A DNA stretch of 42,902 nucleotides from Bacillota bacterium (GTDB lineage: Bacteria; Bacillota; Clostridia; Lachnospirales; Lachnospiraceae). The notes beneath the pieces are model-generated. The model was not told the DNA's origin, did not search any database, and saw nothing but the letters and a program-made list of their open reading frames with translations. Position 1 is the first letter of the stretch; each line of letters begins with the position of its first letter. The DNA lies in the NCBI GenBank assembly GCA_023450835.1, contig JAEXGM010000080.1, positions 1-42,902 on the forward strand. The letters run 5' to 3'. The position numbers were made by a program, and so were the translations under genes. This document shows, piece by piece, positions 41,938 through 42,902 of this stretch.

Positions 41938-42714
41938 ATGGAGAATTTATTTGATTTAACAGGAAAAGTAGCGGTAGTAACCGGAGCAAGTTCAGGACTT
42001 GGAGCAGATGCAGCACTTGCCTATGCAAATGCCGGAGCAGACGTGGCTCTATTAGCAAGACGTTTGGAAAAATTGAATGATGTAAAAGCTGCAATTGAAG
42101 CAACCGGACATAAGGCAATTGCAATAGCCTGTGATGTTACAAAAGAAGAAAGCGTAAAAGCAGCAATGGAAACAGTATTGACTGCCTTTGGTCATATTGA
42201 TATTCTGTTAAACAATGCAGGTATCGCACTTCGCGGCGGTGTGGACAGTATGGCTGAAGAGGATTGGGATAAGTCCTTTGATACCAATGTGAAGGGAATC
42301 TTCCTGGCAAGCAAATATGTGGTTCCTCATATGAAAGAAAGAGGATATGGCAAGATTGTAAACATTGCATCTGTAAATGCCGTTATTGCCGACAAACATG
42401 ATATGTTTATCAGACATTCCTACAACGCTTCCAAATCAGCCGTTCTTGGGCTTACCAAAGGTATGGCAGCGTCTTACGCTAGATATGGAATTACAGTAAA
42501 TGCCATTGGACCCGCACTTTTTGAGTCTGAAATGACAGCCGGCACCTTATTTAAATCGGAGCAGTTCTTAAATGCTTACAATGCTGCCAACCCTGCCGGA
42601 CGTCCCGGTAATAAGGGAGAATTAAACGGTACAATTCTCTATTTCTCCAGTGATACTTCCAGCTATGTACAGGGCCAGTTTATCATAGTAGACGGCGGCG
42701 GTTCTCTTGTATAA
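41938..42714 (+). CDS. Short-chain dehydrogenase/reductase (SDR)
   Basis: The 258-residue classical SDR has TGASSGLGADAAL, LLNNAGIALRGG, the catalytic serine in VNIASVNAV, YNASK (YxxxK) and the C-terminal GGGSLV. It is of the gluconate 5-dehydrogenase/3-oxoacyl reductase-like type; the substrate is unknown. It starts 41 bases after the fusion enzyme, with AGAGAGGA before the ATG, and probably forms an operon with it under PucR control. The pair suggests a short redox pathway for an unsaturated or keto acid. Unlike the SDR at 3423, its active site is complete. Confidence 0.92.
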   Translation: MENLFDLTGKVAVVTGASSGLGADAALAYANAGADVALLARRLEKLNDVKAAIEATGHKAIAIACDVTKEESVKAAMETVLTAFGHIDILLNNAGIALRGGVDSMAEEDWDKSFDTNVKGIFLASKYVVPHMKERGYGKIVNIASVNAVIADKHDMFIRHSYNASKSAVLGLTKGMAASYARYGITVNAIGPALFESEMTAGTLFKSEQFLNAYNAANPAGRPGNKGELNGTILYFSSDTSSYVQGQFIIVDGGGSLV

Positions 42715-42753
42715 AGGTAAAGGAATATACTTGTTAAAACTATAAAAGTAAAG

Positions 42754-42798
42754 GGCGCATTAAGCAGAGATAATGAAAACTCTGTTTAATGTGCCTTT
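42754..42798 (+). terminator. Hairpin terminator after the SDR gene
   Basis: GGCGCATTAAGCAGAG (42754-42769) pairs with CTCTGTTTAATGTGCC (42780-42795) with one G-T and one mismatch; only three T follow, so it is moderately strong. Confidence 0.65.
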
Positions 42799-42883
42799 AA
42801 TATATCATGGTAATAATATAAGTATGTATCCATACTTTATTTTTTACAGTATTTATTTGTATATATCATAATTGTGATAACAC

Positions 42884-42902
42884 ATATTGATATTCCAATA
42901 AT
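42884..42902. promoter_or_regulatory. Palindromic operator, copy 4 (cut off by the window end)
   Basis: Half-site ATATTGATATT, two bases (CC), then AATAAT up to the last base. This matches the start of the 11-2-11 palindrome seen at 31054, 32913 and 33190. It suggests that the next gene to the right belongs to the same regulon. Confidence 0.5.

Noticed and set aside
42731..42747. TTGTTAAAACTATAAAAG as another Rex operator
   Set aside because: Only the left half matches; the right half does not resemble TTAACAA, and the site lies just after a stop codon before a terminator.

Overview
The window looks like a chromosomal segment from a low-GC, anaerobic, Gram-positive polysaccharide degrader, most likely a member of the Lachnospiraceae or a related Clostridia family. 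The basis is AGGAGG-type ribosome binding sites, TTG/GTG starts after strong Shine-Dalgarno sites, YesM/YesN-type two-component regulation of a CUT1 sugar transporter, an electron-bifurcating NfnAB pair, Fe-dependent alcohol dehydrogenase, and Fe-S enoate-reductase-type enzymes. No rRNA, tRNA, CRISPR array, transposase, phage or plasmid gene was found.

Region 1 (1-19.2 kb) is a glycan-use locus. It starts with the tail of an AraC-type regulator. Then come a GH92 glycosidase, a YesN-type response regulator, an SDR, a YesM-type histidine kinase, a complete CUT1 importer minus its ATPase (lipoprotein and two permeases), a Gfo/Idh/MocA oxidoreductase, a ThuA-like protein and a very large secreted protein. 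That protein has two GH16-like catalytic domains and repeated beta-rich modules, and its C-terminal CBM9-like domain is cut off by a one-base frameshift. The kinase and regulator probably sense an extracellular sugar and switch on import and hydrolysis. A tandem direct repeat next to the -35 region of the GH92 promoter is a candidate regulator site.

Region 2 (19.2-26.5 kb) is a fluoride-response island and the most striking part of the window. Four separate crcB-motif (fluoride) riboswitches, each merging into an intrinsic terminator, precede a double-domain DUF190 gene, a pair of overlapping MutS-like ATPase genes, an enolase gene (enolase is a classic fluoride target), and on the minus strand a crcB-crcB-DUF190 operon. 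Three of the four have clear TTGAYT-17-TATAAT-like promoters. A small Cys-rich ORF sits between the enolase and the crcB operon.

Region 3 (26.7-31.0 kb) is mixed: a rhomboid protease, a PhnB-like VOC protein, a GH43 xylosidase/arabinofuranosidase, MsrA and an anchored protein of unknown function.

Region 4 (31.0-42.9 kb) is a redox/fermentation region: a Rex-like regulator whose NADH-binding glycine motif is degenerate, a LysR regulator, an Fe-alcohol dehydrogenase, NfnAB, a PucR-type regulator divergent from an unusual fusion of an enoate reductase (OYE-FeS-FAD/NAD) with an acetoacetate-decarboxylase-like domain, and an SDR. A 24-bp palindrome with the same 11-2-11 geometry occurs over the rex-like start region, twice upstream of the alcohol dehydrogenase, and again (cut off) at the end of the window, which suggests a local regulon. 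An 81-bp two-hairpin repeat element with a compensatory base-pair change occurs twice in tandem in region 1 and once, inverted, in region 4.
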